The notes under the pieces: model-generated
The model's database searches: none
What the model saw: only the letters and a program-made list of their open reading frames with translations
What the model was told of the DNA's origin: nothing
Shown: positions 1 through 7,234 of the stretch, in pieces
Numbering within the stretch: the stretch's first letter is position 1
Layout: every line of letters starts with the position of its first letter
Source of the DNA: a virus
DNA: 64,000 bases
Reading direction: 5' to 3' (one strand)
Virus record (IMG/VR): IMGVR_UViG_3300026097_000011
Coordinates: 62,001-126,000 of that record
Translations under genes and position numbers: made by a program

Positions 1-215
1 TTTTTAACTTCAAAGAATACGTCTTCGTAGTCAAATTCAAATTTTTCAATATCTAAAACATAATTATCAATTTTACCCAACTTAGAATCTACAAATAATT
101 TCCATCTAGTTTCTAAGTCAACTGATACATCGGCACAATATGCTTCTACATCATTTCGTAAATCTTCTGTCTCCACATTATATGCAGTTATTCGTTCTCT
201 TAGTTCTTGTTCCAT
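1..215 (-). CDS. Partial hypothetical protein (runs off left edge)
   Basis: An ATG at 213-215 on the minus strand (MEQELRERITAYNVETEDLR...) opens a frame that stays open to the window edge, giving at least 71 residues. The visible part is acidic and probably helical, with no motif I recognise. It lies downstream of the DinG-like helicase on the same strand, separated by a folded 220-base gap. Its C-terminus is missing, so no function can be proposed. Confidence 0.6.
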   Translation of the reverse strand, partial: MEQELRERITAYNVETEDLRNDVEAYCADVSVDLETRWKLFVDSKLGKIDNYVLDIEKFEFDYEDVFFEVK

Positions 216-437
216 AGCGTTATTATTAAAAAGAAGCTATCTACTATATCCGAAATCAATGTGCCGGCAACATCGACCCCCGTTTTCTATATCTGCTTAT
301 GATCTATTGATCAACTTGATTAGGTGTACCTAACATCGATATAGTAGAAATTCCCCATCGTACATATCTCTCACACGGATTCGTGCCCTGAGTATCGGTA
401 GTCTGCGAAGGAACTTTCGCTTCTAATATGTTTTTAT
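216..437. other. Structured intergenic region, possible non-coding RNA
   Basis: This 222-base gap has no convincing gene and is more GC-rich than its surroundings. CTACTATATC at 241-250 is perfectly complementary to GATATAGTAG at 338-347, which would close a domain of about 107 bases. Inside are ATGT/ACAT around GCCGGCA and TTAGGT/ACCTAA near 320-334. A second hairpin at 370-392 pairs CTCA-CACG with CGTG-TGAG, and a third at 405-420 pairs GCGAA with TTCGC. I could not match it to a named RNA family or decide which strand is functional. Confidence 0.4.
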
Positions 438-2024
438 TTACCTATTTAAATGTTTAATTTTCAATGCGTCCCTAAAATATTGAGGAACTCTTTTTTGTAA
501 TACTTGATCAAAGCATGCGTCTAATACATAAGTTTCAGCCCAGTCGTCTTCACTTCTAACAGATCTTCCATATGCTTGCATTATTTCTATTAATGTTTTC
601 CAGTTATACCAATCAGGCTTAGTTTCTAGTCTTCTCTTAGTTTTACTACTTTGAAGATTTGGAAATGGTACCTTTAATATAACTTGAAATCTAGATAAAT
701 CATCCTTTAAATCTATTCCGTTCATCATTGACGGGGAAACTAAAACCGTCTCAAATTCAGATTTAATATGATGATCTAGGGATTTCTCTCTAGTTGATGA
801 ATCGTGTATTAATAATCTATCATCTTTAATGTTTCTTCTAATCCAATCACTGAATTGATAGTTACCAGTATGAATTATTCCCTTATGATCTTTATTCTTC
901 TCTAGAATCTTTTTCATAACTGGAATAGCAGTCTTGAACGTTTCTTTCTTATCATAATATGACATTTTTCCAAATTTCACATATATGATTGGTCTATTTT
1001 TAGGTTTAAATGGACATGGCAATTCTAAATATGAATATTCATCGTCATCTAGTCCCATTAAAAATTCCATCATTGAGGGATCTAATATAGTTCCTGACAT
1101 CATAATAACATGATCATACTTATTAAAGAACATTTCTTTCATATACGCATTTCCCCAAATAGGTTCAACTAATATTCTAGTTTTTCCATTCTGATCTAAA
1201 TCTTTTTCAAATACCCAATTTGTTGTATAGTTTTCTTCATCGTTGATAAATCTATTGTATTTACACATTGCTTTATCACAGTGATCTGCTCTACTAACAA
1301 GCTCAGCTCTTTTTTTCTTAGCTCTAGTTTCCTTTGCATCCTCAATTAAATTAGTCATGTGACTAACTAATCGTGGAATAATTACTTTAGATACATATGC
1401 CGATAATTGAGTAGGACTAGTTATTCCATCTAGGTCTCCTGCCATCCATGGTTCCCATATTCCTAGCTTCTCAAGACTTCTCTCAGAAAACATAGATGAT
1501 ACAAAATCACAGAATGCTTCTTCAAAAAAATGAGCTTCATCTATTATTAGAACATTAGCTGATCTTTCTGCTAATTTATCAGGAGCATACATTGCATATG
1601 CCGTAAGTAAATGATAATTTGTGAGTCCAATTCGTTCGCGTTGAAATTGAGACGATGCTATTGTATGAGGACAGGTTCCGCATTTTTTACCCTTTACTTT
1701 GTTGAGAGTTTTAGATTCTCCACATTGCATCATATTAGTTCTACACCAATAACTATTGCTTCCCTTTAAGGATGCCATGAAATCAAAATCTCTAGTATAT
1801 TGATCTTGGAGTAATTTAGTATTTGTAATAATATCGAATTTGGAATCAACGTTGACTTCTTTAGAGTACCAATCGGCGATCATCACAGCCGCATATGATT
1901 TACCAACTCCAGTAGGAGCATCTATCATCATAAATTTTTTATCGTTATCAACTGATTCCTTTACGAAATCTAGAATCTCATTTTGTTGTGGTCGAGGATC
2001 GTGATCTAATCTGATATCTCTCAT
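438..2024 (-). CDS. DinG/XPD-like superfamily 2 DNA helicase
   Basis: 528 residues. A Walker A motif (APTGVGKS, about residues 37-44), a DEAH box (IIDEAHFFEE, about 160-169), a motif like MMSGTILDP and a C-terminal motif VI (YGRSVRSEDDW) identify a superfamily 2 helicase. Four cysteines between Walker A and the DEAH box (about residues 94-116, including CGTC) are placed like the iron-sulphur cluster ligands of XPD/DinG helicases, so 5'-to-3' unwinding is likely by analogy. A role in replication or recombination of phage DNA is inferred. A GTATAATA promoter-like site lies about 160 bases upstream, and the ATG overlaps the stop of a start-less open frame (ATGA). Confidence 0.85.
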   Translation of the reverse strand: MRDIRLDHDPRPQQNEILDFVKESVDNDKKFMMIDAPTGVGKSYAAVMIADWYSKEVNVDSKFDIITNTKLLQDQYTRDFDFMASLKGSNSYWCRTNMMQCGESKTLNKVKGKKCGTCPHTIASSQFQRERIGLTNYHLLTAYAMYAPDKLAERSANVLIIDEAHFFEEAFCDFVSSMFSERSLEKLGIWEPWMAGDLDGITSPTQLSAYVSKVIIPRLVSHMTNLIEDAKETRAKKKRAELVSRADHCDKAMCKYNRFINDEENYTTNWVFEKDLDQNGKTRILVEPIWGNAYMKEMFFNKYDHVIMMSGTILDPSMMEFLMGLDDDEYSYLELPCPFKPKNRPIIYVKFGKMSYYDKKETFKTAIPVMKKILEKNKDHKGIIHTGNYQFSDWIRRNIKDDRLLIHDSSTREKSLDHHIKSEFETVLVSPSMMNGIDLKDDLSRFQVILKVPFPNLQSSKTKRRLETKPDWYNWKTLIEIMQAYGRSVRSEDDWAETYVLDACFDQVLQKRVPQYFRDALKIKHLNR

Positions 2025-2215
2025 ATAGTAATTGATTTTTTTAAAAGCTCATCAACGAGATCTTTTGCAAATTTTATTGAGTTATCATGGCATCCTACAT
2101 AAACTGAAGTAGAGCTATTGTAATAACATCGATAAAACTGTGAATTGGTATTATAATTTGCATTGAAGTCGATTATTTTACTTATTATACCACAAGGGTA
2201 GTAAAGGTTTATTAT
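2021..2215 (-). other. Open frame without a normal start codon
   Basis: A 64-codon minus-strand frame with protein-like composition (ends VDELLKKSITI) fills the gap between two genes. Its TGA overlaps the helicase ATG in the ATGA arrangement typical of coupled genes. It has no ATG, GTG or TTG, and is preceded by an in-frame TGA at 2216-2218. It could be a decayed gene remnant, a product reached by frameshift from the upstream gene, or just a leader, since a GTATAATA site lies inside it. Confidence 0.25.
2184..2189 (-). promoter_or_regulatory. GTATAATA-type promoter -10 (helicase)
   Basis: Minus-strand GGTATAATAA in the gap upstream of the DinG-like helicase. It matches the GTATAAT box found before six other minus-strand genes. 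No -35 element is evident. Confidence 0.4.
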
Positions 2216-2739
2216 TCAATGTCTTCAATTACAATATTATTATCTTCACGATATTTAAGCTCTTGAATATAATACTTTTTATGTGGATGATCGTTTGGTA
2301 CAAAATTAATTGATGCTTTTACCCAATCATCATTCATTTCACTAAGCTTAGCTTGACGATATTCACCAGTTCCATCTTTACCATATCCTGATCTTCCAAT
2401 TTTATCTCTAATTTCTTCAAATGGCTTACCTTCGTCTAGGTCCACTATTTCAACTTCAGTCCATGCTGCCATGTGACATGGATTACCAAGTTCTAGGGTA
2501 ACTTCATCTACTTCGTAACATAGTGAATACATTCCATCTATATGATCAAAAAATATTAACTGACCGACATTTATTGATGGAGCGGAAGGAGGTATACGAA
2601 CCTCAGACGATTCTCCCTTAGATTGAGATTTATACTTATCCTCATTTTGAACATTTGACACTCTAATATAAGAGTTTCGCGGTGCATCGTATAGTTTCAT
2701 AATTTGATCTTTTGGGTATTTTACTAAAAAAGTAACCAT
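2212..2739 (-). CDS. Hypothetical protein
   Basis: 175 residues, mixed charge, no signal peptide or membrane segment. The middle (about 55-100) is rich in beta-type sequence (VGQLIFFDHIDG, EVDEVTLELG). I recognise no family. It starts back to back with the late plus-strand gene at 2776, and the start-less frame follows it immediately. Confidence 0.7.
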   Translation of the reverse strand: MVTFLVKYPKDQIMKLYDAPRNSYIRVSNVQNEDKYKSQSKGESSEVRIPPSAPSINVGQLIFFDHIDGMYSLCYEVDEVTLELGNPCHMAAWTEVEIVDLDEGKPFEEIRDKIGRSGYGKDGTGEYRQAKLSEMNDDWVKASINFVPNDHPHKKYYIQELKYREDNNIVIEDIE

Positions 2740-2747
2740 AGTTATAG

Positions 2748-2755
2748 ATAAATAA
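2748..2755 (+). promoter_or_regulatory. Late-type promoter motif ATAAATAA
   Basis: ATAAATAA begins 28 bases before the ATG of the gene at 2776. It matches the box seen before the tube, sheath and baseplate genes and resembles the T4 late promoter TATAAATA. Confidence 0.6.
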
Positions 2756-2775
2756 TAAAAAATAATCTGGATATC

Positions 2776-3006
2776 ATGAAGAAAAATCCTGTAATGAATT
2801 ACAATTCTTTTATGTCAGCTTTTAAAAAGGCTGAAGGAAAGTACTCGAAAAAAGCTAATATTGCCAACAAAGATGCTGGTGAAAAGAAAATTGATCAAGA
2901 TTTAGCAGAAGATCAGGTTAAAGGTAAAGGAACAGCTTCAATTAGTAAATATACTAAAGAGCATTTATCTAAAACCAATAAGAAGAATATTGTTAACGAA
3001 AAATAA
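2776..3006 (+). CDS. Small basic protein, candidate capsid-internal protein
   Basis: 76 residues, lysine-rich, no membrane segment. The N-terminus contains NYNSFMSAFKKAE-GK, which resembles the T4 capsid targeting sequence (F/Y...F..xxE before the prohead protease cut) borne by T4 internal proteins. A basic protein with such a leader could be packaged with DNA, but this is inference. A late-type ATAAATAA box lies 28 bases upstream. The next gene follows after 11 bases. Confidence 0.65.
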   Translation: MKKNPVMNYNSFMSAFKKAEGKYSKKANIANKDAGEKKIDQDLAEDQVKGKGTASISKYTKEHLSKTNKKNIVNEK

Positions 3007-3017
3007 TCAGACTACTG

Positions 3018-3308
3018 ATGGATAAAGCATTTGAAAGCTTCGACGACTTTAGACTCTTTGAAAAAGAAGGTGATCTAAAAAAATTAGTCGGTAAGGACAA
3101 AGACGAAGAATTAAGCACAAAGGATGCCAAAAAAATTGGTGTTAAAGTTGCTAATATGGAAGGACTTGACAAAAAGAAATACGTAGGTATTATCAATTTC
3201 CTAGGAGCATCATGTGATATTTACAACGCAATGTGGTCTAATTATGAACGAACGAGAGATAACAAAGAGGAAAAAGAGGGTAAAAAGAAGAAAAAGAAGA
3301 AAAAGTAA
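3018..3308 (+). CDS. Small protein with poly-lysine tail, candidate capsid-internal protein
   Basis: 96 residues. The start SFDDFRLFE-KEG has the same aromatic-rich, Glu-ending pattern as the preceding gene. The C-terminus ends in a run of lysines mixed with Glu and Gly (EEKEGKKKK...), suggesting nucleic acid binding. No known domain recognised. It is the last gene before a strong terminator and is probably co-transcribed with the gene at 2776. Confidence 0.65.
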   Translation: MDKAFESFDDFRLFEKEGDLKKLVGKDKDEELSTKDAKKIGVKVANMEGLDKKKYVGIINFLGASCDIYNAMWSNYERTRDNKEEKEGKKKKKKKK

Positions 3309-3325
3309 TATTTAAAAACATTAGG

Positions 3326-3356
3326 AAAGTGAGATATGTTAATCATATCTCACTTT
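3326..3356 (+). terminator. Rho-independent terminator
   Basis: Perfect 13-bp stem AAAGTGAGATATG / CATATCTCACTTT with a 5-base loop and a T-rich 3' side, 18 bases after the lysine-tailed gene. It separates this gene from the tail tube unit. Confidence 0.85.
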
Positions 3357-3432
3357 TGTTGTATTTAGTTGTCCGTGTTTAGTATTTAACCACAAAGAAA
3401 TCTAATTTATTGAAACTTCATAATCAGATCAA

Positions 3433-3440
3433 ATAAATAA
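3433..3440 (+). promoter_or_regulatory. Late-type promoter motif ATAAATAA (tail tube)
   Basis: ATAAATAA starts 27 bases before the tail tube ATG. The leader (ATTAAAATAATCTATATAAA) is A/T-rich with no Shine-Dalgarno, like the other late genes. Confidence 0.65.
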
Positions 3441-3459
3441 TTAAAATAATCTATATAAA

Positions 3460-4029
3460 ATGGCTGGATTACCACATTGGGATAACGCTGAGGCTGCTAG
3501 AAATTATTATGAACCGATTTTTCAAAATCAGTTTGAAGTTATTATCACGCCACCTGCTGCTATCACTGATAACGTTGATTTGTTAGTAGAACAAATTTTA
3601 TCAATAAAAGGACTACCTGAGTTCTTCACTTCAGGAAAAACTATACAAAATTATAAATTCGCTAAGCGTGCTTATGCAGATGCGACACCAAATGATACAT
3701 TAACTCATTTGGATATTCAATTCGAAGTCAACCTTAATGAAGATAATAATATGTATGTTTATAACACATTAAGAGGATGGGCGGATTTAATATACGATCC
3801 ACTTACTGGTAGACAAGGATTAAAGAAGGATTATGTTGGAGAAATCGCAGTATTCATCTTTAATAAAGCGGGAGATATTTTTAGAGAATTTAAATTTTCA
3901 CCTGCATTCTTAGAAGAGCCATTAAACCCAATAGATTTAAACTATAACACAAACGATATCTACAGAATAAATGCTAAGTTTGTTTGTGATACGTATAGAG
4001 AGACTAGAGTTGGTCAAATTGAAATATAA
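3460..4029 (+). CDS. 19: Tail tube protein (T4 gp19-like)
   Basis: 189 residues. The MAGLPHWDNAEAARNYYEPIF start followed by NQFEVIITPP, a central beta-rich core and the ending RINAKFVCDTYRETRVGQIEI fit the gp19-type tail tube family, whose members are usually 160-200 residues. The protein forms stacked rings inside the contractile sheath. It has its own late-type promoter box and follows a terminator. The sheath gene is 13 kb away rather than adjacent, unlike the T4 order 18-19. Confidence 0.85.
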   Translation: MAGLPHWDNAEAARNYYEPIFQNQFEVIITPPAAITDNVDLLVEQILSIKGLPEFFTSGKTIQNYKFAKRAYADATPNDTLTHLDIQFEVNLNEDNNMYVYNTLRGWADLIYDPLTGRQGLKKDYVGEIAVFIFNKAGDIFREFKFSPAFLEEPLNPIDLNYNTNDIYRINAKFVCDTYRETRVGQIEI

Positions 4030-4044
4030 AAAAATTATAAATTA

Positions 4045-4488
4045 ATGGAAATTTTTGATGTACATAGAAGAGACGTTTATAATTTTGATGATTATATGGA
4101 TTTGAAAAAGCCAGCATACGGTGGACCAAGCTCAGGAAAATCATTAAAGGACAATAAAGGAAATCACGTAAACAAAGATCGTAAATTAGAAGAGTATCAA
4201 AGAACGGTAAAACGCCATGATGCCTTTGGAAATCACGTATATGATCCTACATACAAAGCTATGGGAGGAGACCTAGTTCACAAACAAGACAATAAAGGTA
4301 AAAATCCTTATAATTACCCAGATTCTTATGATGAAATGGGAATTCCTGTTGTAGATGTTGGAGATTCTGGAAAGCCAAGTAAAACAAACGAAGGATTTTG
4401 CAATACTGATTTTTCTAGTTTTATATTAGAATCTGCAGCTATTGAAGAAGAAGAAGAAGAATGTGATTGTGAAAAAGAAAATGAGTAA
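4045..4488 (+). CDS. Hypothetical acidic-tailed protein
   Basis: 147 residues, hydrophilic and probably poorly structured, with a Glu-rich tail containing CDC (EEEEECDCEKENE). The N-terminal YNFDDYMDLKK and the internal DFSSFILE-SAA look like prohead-protease-type sequences, but this is weak. It lies 15 bases after the tail tube gene and overlaps the next gene by one base (TAATG), so it belongs to the late tube transcript. Confidence 0.7.
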   Translation: MEIFDVHRRDVYNFDDYMDLKKPAYGGPSSGKSLKDNKGNHVNKDRKLEEYQRTVKRHDAFGNHVYDPTYKAMGGDLVHKQDNKGKNPYNYPDSYDEMGIPVVDVGDSGKPSKTNEGFCNTDFSSFILESAAIEEEEEECDCEKENE

Positions 4489-4841
4489 TGTCTAATACAA
4501 ACGAGAACATATCAAAAAATGGATGGTCAGAATACGGTAGATTAGTATTAGCAGAACTTCAACGATTGAACCAAGGACAGGATGCTATGAAAAAGGATCT
4601 TGATTCTAAATTCATAGAGCTTAATAATAAAATTTCAGCATTTAATGCTCTTGAAAAAGAAATAGAAGAATTAAATACTTGGAAAAAAGATACTCTTGAA
4701 GTATGGTCAGCATCTCAAATGAAACAGGCAAAGGATGAAATCTATAAGCAAAAAGGATATTATCAGCGTGTAACTGGAATAATTATTGCTATCCAAATAT
4801 TATTAACTCTGTTTATGGCAGTTAAAGATAAAATCTTTTAA
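4488..4841 (+). CDS. Coiled-coil protein with C-terminal membrane anchor
   Basis: 117 residues. Residues about 20-80 are heptad-like (KDLDSKFIELNNKISAFNALEKEIEELN). A hydrophobic helix near the C-terminus (VTGIIIAIQILLTLFMAV, about 95-112) is followed by a short basic tail. This topology resembles XhlA-type lysis accessory proteins and small phage holin-like proteins, but no sequence motif proves it. It is translationally coupled to the gene before it. Confidence 0.7.
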   Translation: MSNTNENISKNGWSEYGRLVLAELQRLNQGQDAMKKDLDSKFIELNNKISAFNALEKEIEELNTWKKDTLEVWSASQMKQAKDEIYKQKGYYQRVTGIIIAIQILLTLFMAVKDKIF

Positions 4842-4846
4842 TATAA

Positions 4847-5272
4847 ATGGGATTAGACAGAATAATAGAATTAACTTATACGTTATCAAGAGTAGAAGAA
4901 AATCTACAAGAGGAAATGGCTATTTTATCATTTGTTCTAGATTCTATCACAGATGGATATTGGGATTGGAATATTCAAACAGGTTACGAATTTTTTAGTG
5001 AAAAGTTTAAATCTCAATTAGGATATAAAAGAATGAAACCGTCTCCTGAAAGTTGGAAACGTATATGTCACCCTGAAGATTTAGAAGAAGCAGAAAGAAA
5101 AATGGAAGAACATTTTCTAGGTAAAACTGATGAATTTAATCAAATATTAAGACTTCGCCACAAAGATGGGCACGAGGTTAAAGTTAAATCAAGTGGAAAA
5201 GTTGTTAGTTACAATGACGATGGATCTCCATTAAGAATGGTTGGAACTCATATACTTATTCCAAGCGAGTAA
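4847..5272 (+). CDS. Stand-alone PAS domain protein
   Basis: 141 residues, almost entirely one PAS fold of the PAS_3 type. A short helix is followed by DSITDGYWDWNIQTG, FFSEKFKSQLGY, the conserved CHPEDLEEAERKMEEH segment, RLRHKDGHEVKVKSSGKVV and GSPLRMVGTHI. PAS domains sense ligands or mediate protein pairing. No kinase, HTH or GGDEF output domain is attached, so it may bind a host signalling protein; this is inference. It lies in the late tube operon, 5 bases after the membrane protein, and its end overlaps the convergent gene by 17 bases. Confidence 0.8.
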   Translation: MGLDRIIELTYTLSRVEENLQEEMAILSFVLDSITDGYWDWNIQTGYEFFSEKFKSQLGYKRMKPSPESWKRICHPEDLEEAERKMEEHFLGKTDEFNQILRLRHKDGHEVKVKSSGKVVSYNDDGSPLRMVGTHILIPSE

Positions 5273-5675
5273 TTTTTAAATCACTAAGTCTGTCTAATCC
5301 TTCATTATCAAACTCCTTAGGTTCAATTAAGTTATATTCAAATTTAATAGGATAATACTCATCATTTATAAATTGCATCGCATTATCAATTAATGTAATT
5401 GATAAATTGGAATTTAAATATATGATGTTTTTATATTTCTTATTTTTAATATGAATAGCTTTATCTAAAAGCTTTTTAATTTCATAGTTAATTAGAAATG
5501 ATTGCACCTTGTTTGGAACTATAAATTTAGAATCAAATTTATCTTTTATTATCTTATTAACATTTAAAATATAATCTTCTTTGCTCTTTTTAGAATAAAC
5601 TGCAGTAAAGCTTCTAAACTCTCTGATAAAAATTATCTTTAATGTTCTTATTTCTTCTTCGCGTTCTTCAGTCAT
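5256..5675 (-). CDS. Hypothetical protein
   Basis: 139 residues, lysine- and isoleucine-rich, predicted mainly helical in the first half. No recognised domain. It ends inside the last codons of the PAS gene on the opposite strand. It is the last gene of the deaminase/thymidylate-synthase-type cluster, starting one base after the dCMP deaminase stop. Confidence 0.65.
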   Translation of the reverse strand: MTEEREEEIRTLKIIFIREFRSFTAVYSKKSKEDYILNVNKIIKDKFDSKFIVPNKVQSFLINYEIKKLLDKAIHIKNKKYKNIIYLNSNLSITLIDNAMQFINDEYYPIKFEYNLIEPKEFDNEGLDRLSDLKITRLE

Positions 5676-5676
5676 A

Positions 5677-6099
5677 TTAGTAAATTAATTGCTGAACATG
5701 AATTCCAGCTTCTTTTAGTATCATAAGTCCCTTTGTATCTCGATATTCTTCTTTATAGAATACTCGCTTTATCCCGGTTTGTATAATTAACTTAGAACAC
5801 TCCGTACATGGAGACAGAGTTACATATAAATTAGATCCGTATGCGTTGCCTGATGGATTCTTAGCAAGCTTAGTTATAGCATTAGCTTCTGCATGCAAAA
5901 CATACCAATTAGTATCTCCATTCACGTCTTCACAATCATTATTGAATCCACTAGGAGTTCCATTATATCCATCTGACACAATCATTTGATCTTTTACTAT
6001 TAATGCTCCAACCTTTTTACGATTACAACAAGAATTTTCTGACCACTCACTTGCCATCTTCAAATATGATATATGCTTTTTATGTTCTTTAACTGTCAT
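5677..6099 (-). CDS. cd: Deoxycytidylate deaminase
   Basis: 140 residues. The zinc-dependent deaminase motifs are complete: HAEANA (His69, Glu71) and SPCTECSKL (Cys98, Cys101). The early KVGALIVKDQMIVSDGYNGTPSG segment is typical of dCMP deaminases. The enzyme converts dCMP to dUMP for dTTP synthesis. It lies one gene after the thymidylate-synthase-family gene and overlaps the start of the small membrane protein's end by 11 bases, so the three are probably co-expressed. Confidence 0.9.
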   Translation of the reverse strand: MTVKEHKKHISYLKMASEWSENSCCNRKKVGALIVKDQMIVSDGYNGTPSGFNNDCEDVNGDTNWYVLHAEANAITKLAKNPSGNAYGSNLYVTLSPCTECSKLIIQTGIKRVFYKEEYRDTKGLMILKEAGIHVQQLIY

Positions 6100-6349
6100 T
6101 TTTCTTAGTCATTGATGATATGAATGTCTCTATTTTAGACTTCACATCTAGTTCATTATTAGTAGTTTTAATCTTTCTACCTATTGGTAGTATACAAGCA
6201 GATACTATTATCATTCCAAGCCACTGTACGTAACTGATCTCAACTGAGAATAAATCTATTAGTAAATAATTATATACTAACGTACAAATCAATGCTAAGG
6301 CTCCTTGTCCAATCGACCATGATATTGCATTATATAGAATTAACTTCAT
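6089..6349 (-). CDS. Small membrane protein with two helices
   Basis: 86 residues. Two hydrophobic stretches (about residues 12-32 and 40-58) are followed by a basic hydrophilic tail (RKIKTTNNELDVKSKIETF). No signal peptidase site is obvious. It overlaps the thymidylate-synthase-type gene by 20 bases and the deaminase gene by 11 bases, so it sits in the nucleotide operon. Function unknown. Confidence 0.65.
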   Translation of the reverse strand: MKLILYNAISWSIGQGALALICTLVYNYLLIDLFSVEISYVQWLGMIIVSACILPIGRKIKTTNNELDVKSKIETFISSMTKKNDS

Positions 6350-7211
6350 CTTTCATATTATTTTGAATCCAATTATAAACTGGGTCACTTGTTATTAATG
6401 TTGAATCGTTATAGTATTTTTCAAGTAATTTAAGATTACTTGATGGTTTGCCAATCGATGTTATTAGGTTTTCTGATAGCTTAGGAAATTCAATTGATTT
6501 CCAGTCTTTAGATATCATATCTTTTACAAGATCAAAATGTCTCTCGTATATATGATAAGAATCTACAATATGCGTATATGATCCTAATTTAAGATCTGGG
6601 TATTTAGATCTTAGGTGTTTTAACGCCTGTTGCTGAAGCACTGTAAAAAACGCTATATCAGTAGCAGTTCCTAAAATTGCGTCATTACTCCGCATGTTAA
6701 CAGTTAAAAATAATTTATTGTTTCTAATATGAAATATCCCATACATAGTACAAACAAAATCTTTGTTACTATTATATTGATGCTCTGGAAGATTAAAGTG
6801 CATGATCGCCTGTCTTGAATCTGGATCCTTTTCTAATGACTCTATTGCCCATTGATACTGAGTTGTTCCATATCTATTTTCACGATTAAATATTAGATTT
6901 CCATATGAAGAATTAACAGTTCCATCTTCATTTTGAATTTGTTTCCAAAATGAAGCATATTTGCTAATAAATTCCGCGTCGCTTCTTCCAAGAAAATACC
7001 AAAGAAGCTCTGCCGCTATATATTTATTTTGAGATCCTCTTCTTTCATTTTCATACATTGAAAGTAACGGATTTTTAATCTCGAGTGAAACTTGAAGATT
7101 TTCTTTAATCTTCATTCCTCTAGGTTGGGTCTCAAATTGAGGGTTTATATATAAATCATTTAAGCTTTGTGAATACACTTCTGCAAAACTATCTCCTGAG
7201 TAAATTATCAT
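6330..7211 (-). CDS. Thymidylate synthase / dCMP hydroxymethylase family enzyme
   Basis: 293 residues. The catalytic Cys154 (DFVCTMYG) and Arg174-Ser175-x-Asp177 (MRSNDAILG) are spaced exactly as Cys146 and Arg166-Ser167-x-Asp169 of E. coli ThyA, and HxY (His220, Tyr222) is kept. The Asn that reads the uracil ring in ThyA (Asn177) is Asp185 here (GTATDIA). In the family, Asn-to-Asp at this site is the hallmark of enzymes acting on dCMP, such as T4 dCMP hydroxymethylase. The Cys-His pair of ThyA is Cys-Thr. It therefore may make hydroxymethyl- or methyl-dCMP rather than dTMP, although the neighbouring dCMP deaminase would also suit a dTMP pathway. Confidence 0.8.
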   Translation of the reverse strand: MIIYSGDSFAEVYSQSLNDLYINPQFETQPRGMKIKENLQVSLEIKNPLLSMYENERRGSQNKYIAAELLWYFLGRSDAEFISKYASFWKQIQNEDGTVNSSYGNLIFNRENRYGTTQYQWAIESLEKDPDSRQAIMHFNLPEHQYNSNKDFVCTMYGIFHIRNNKLFLTVNMRSNDAILGTATDIAFFTVLQQQALKHLRSKYPDLKLGSYTHIVDSYHIYERHFDLVKDMISKDWKSIEFPKLSENLITSIGKPSSNLKLLEKYYNDSTLITSDPVYNWIQNNMKDEVNSI

Positions 7212-7234
7212 ATATGTGTTTTGTTATTTTATAC

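Noticed and set aside
216-437. tRNA or group I intron
   Set aside because: CAGACTAC and GAGATATGTAC on the minus strand look a little like group I R and S elements, but they do not pair properly, no exon is interrupted, and no tRNA T-loop (GGTTCGAATCC type) is present.
2993-3196. Long minus-strand open frame over the lysine-tailed gene
   Set aside because: It is antisense to a gene in a late operon, has low-complexity Ser/Leu/Phe composition and no start context.
4488-4841. Assigning a holin or spanin
   Set aside because: Only topology supports it; no lysis genes (endolysin) are seen nearby.
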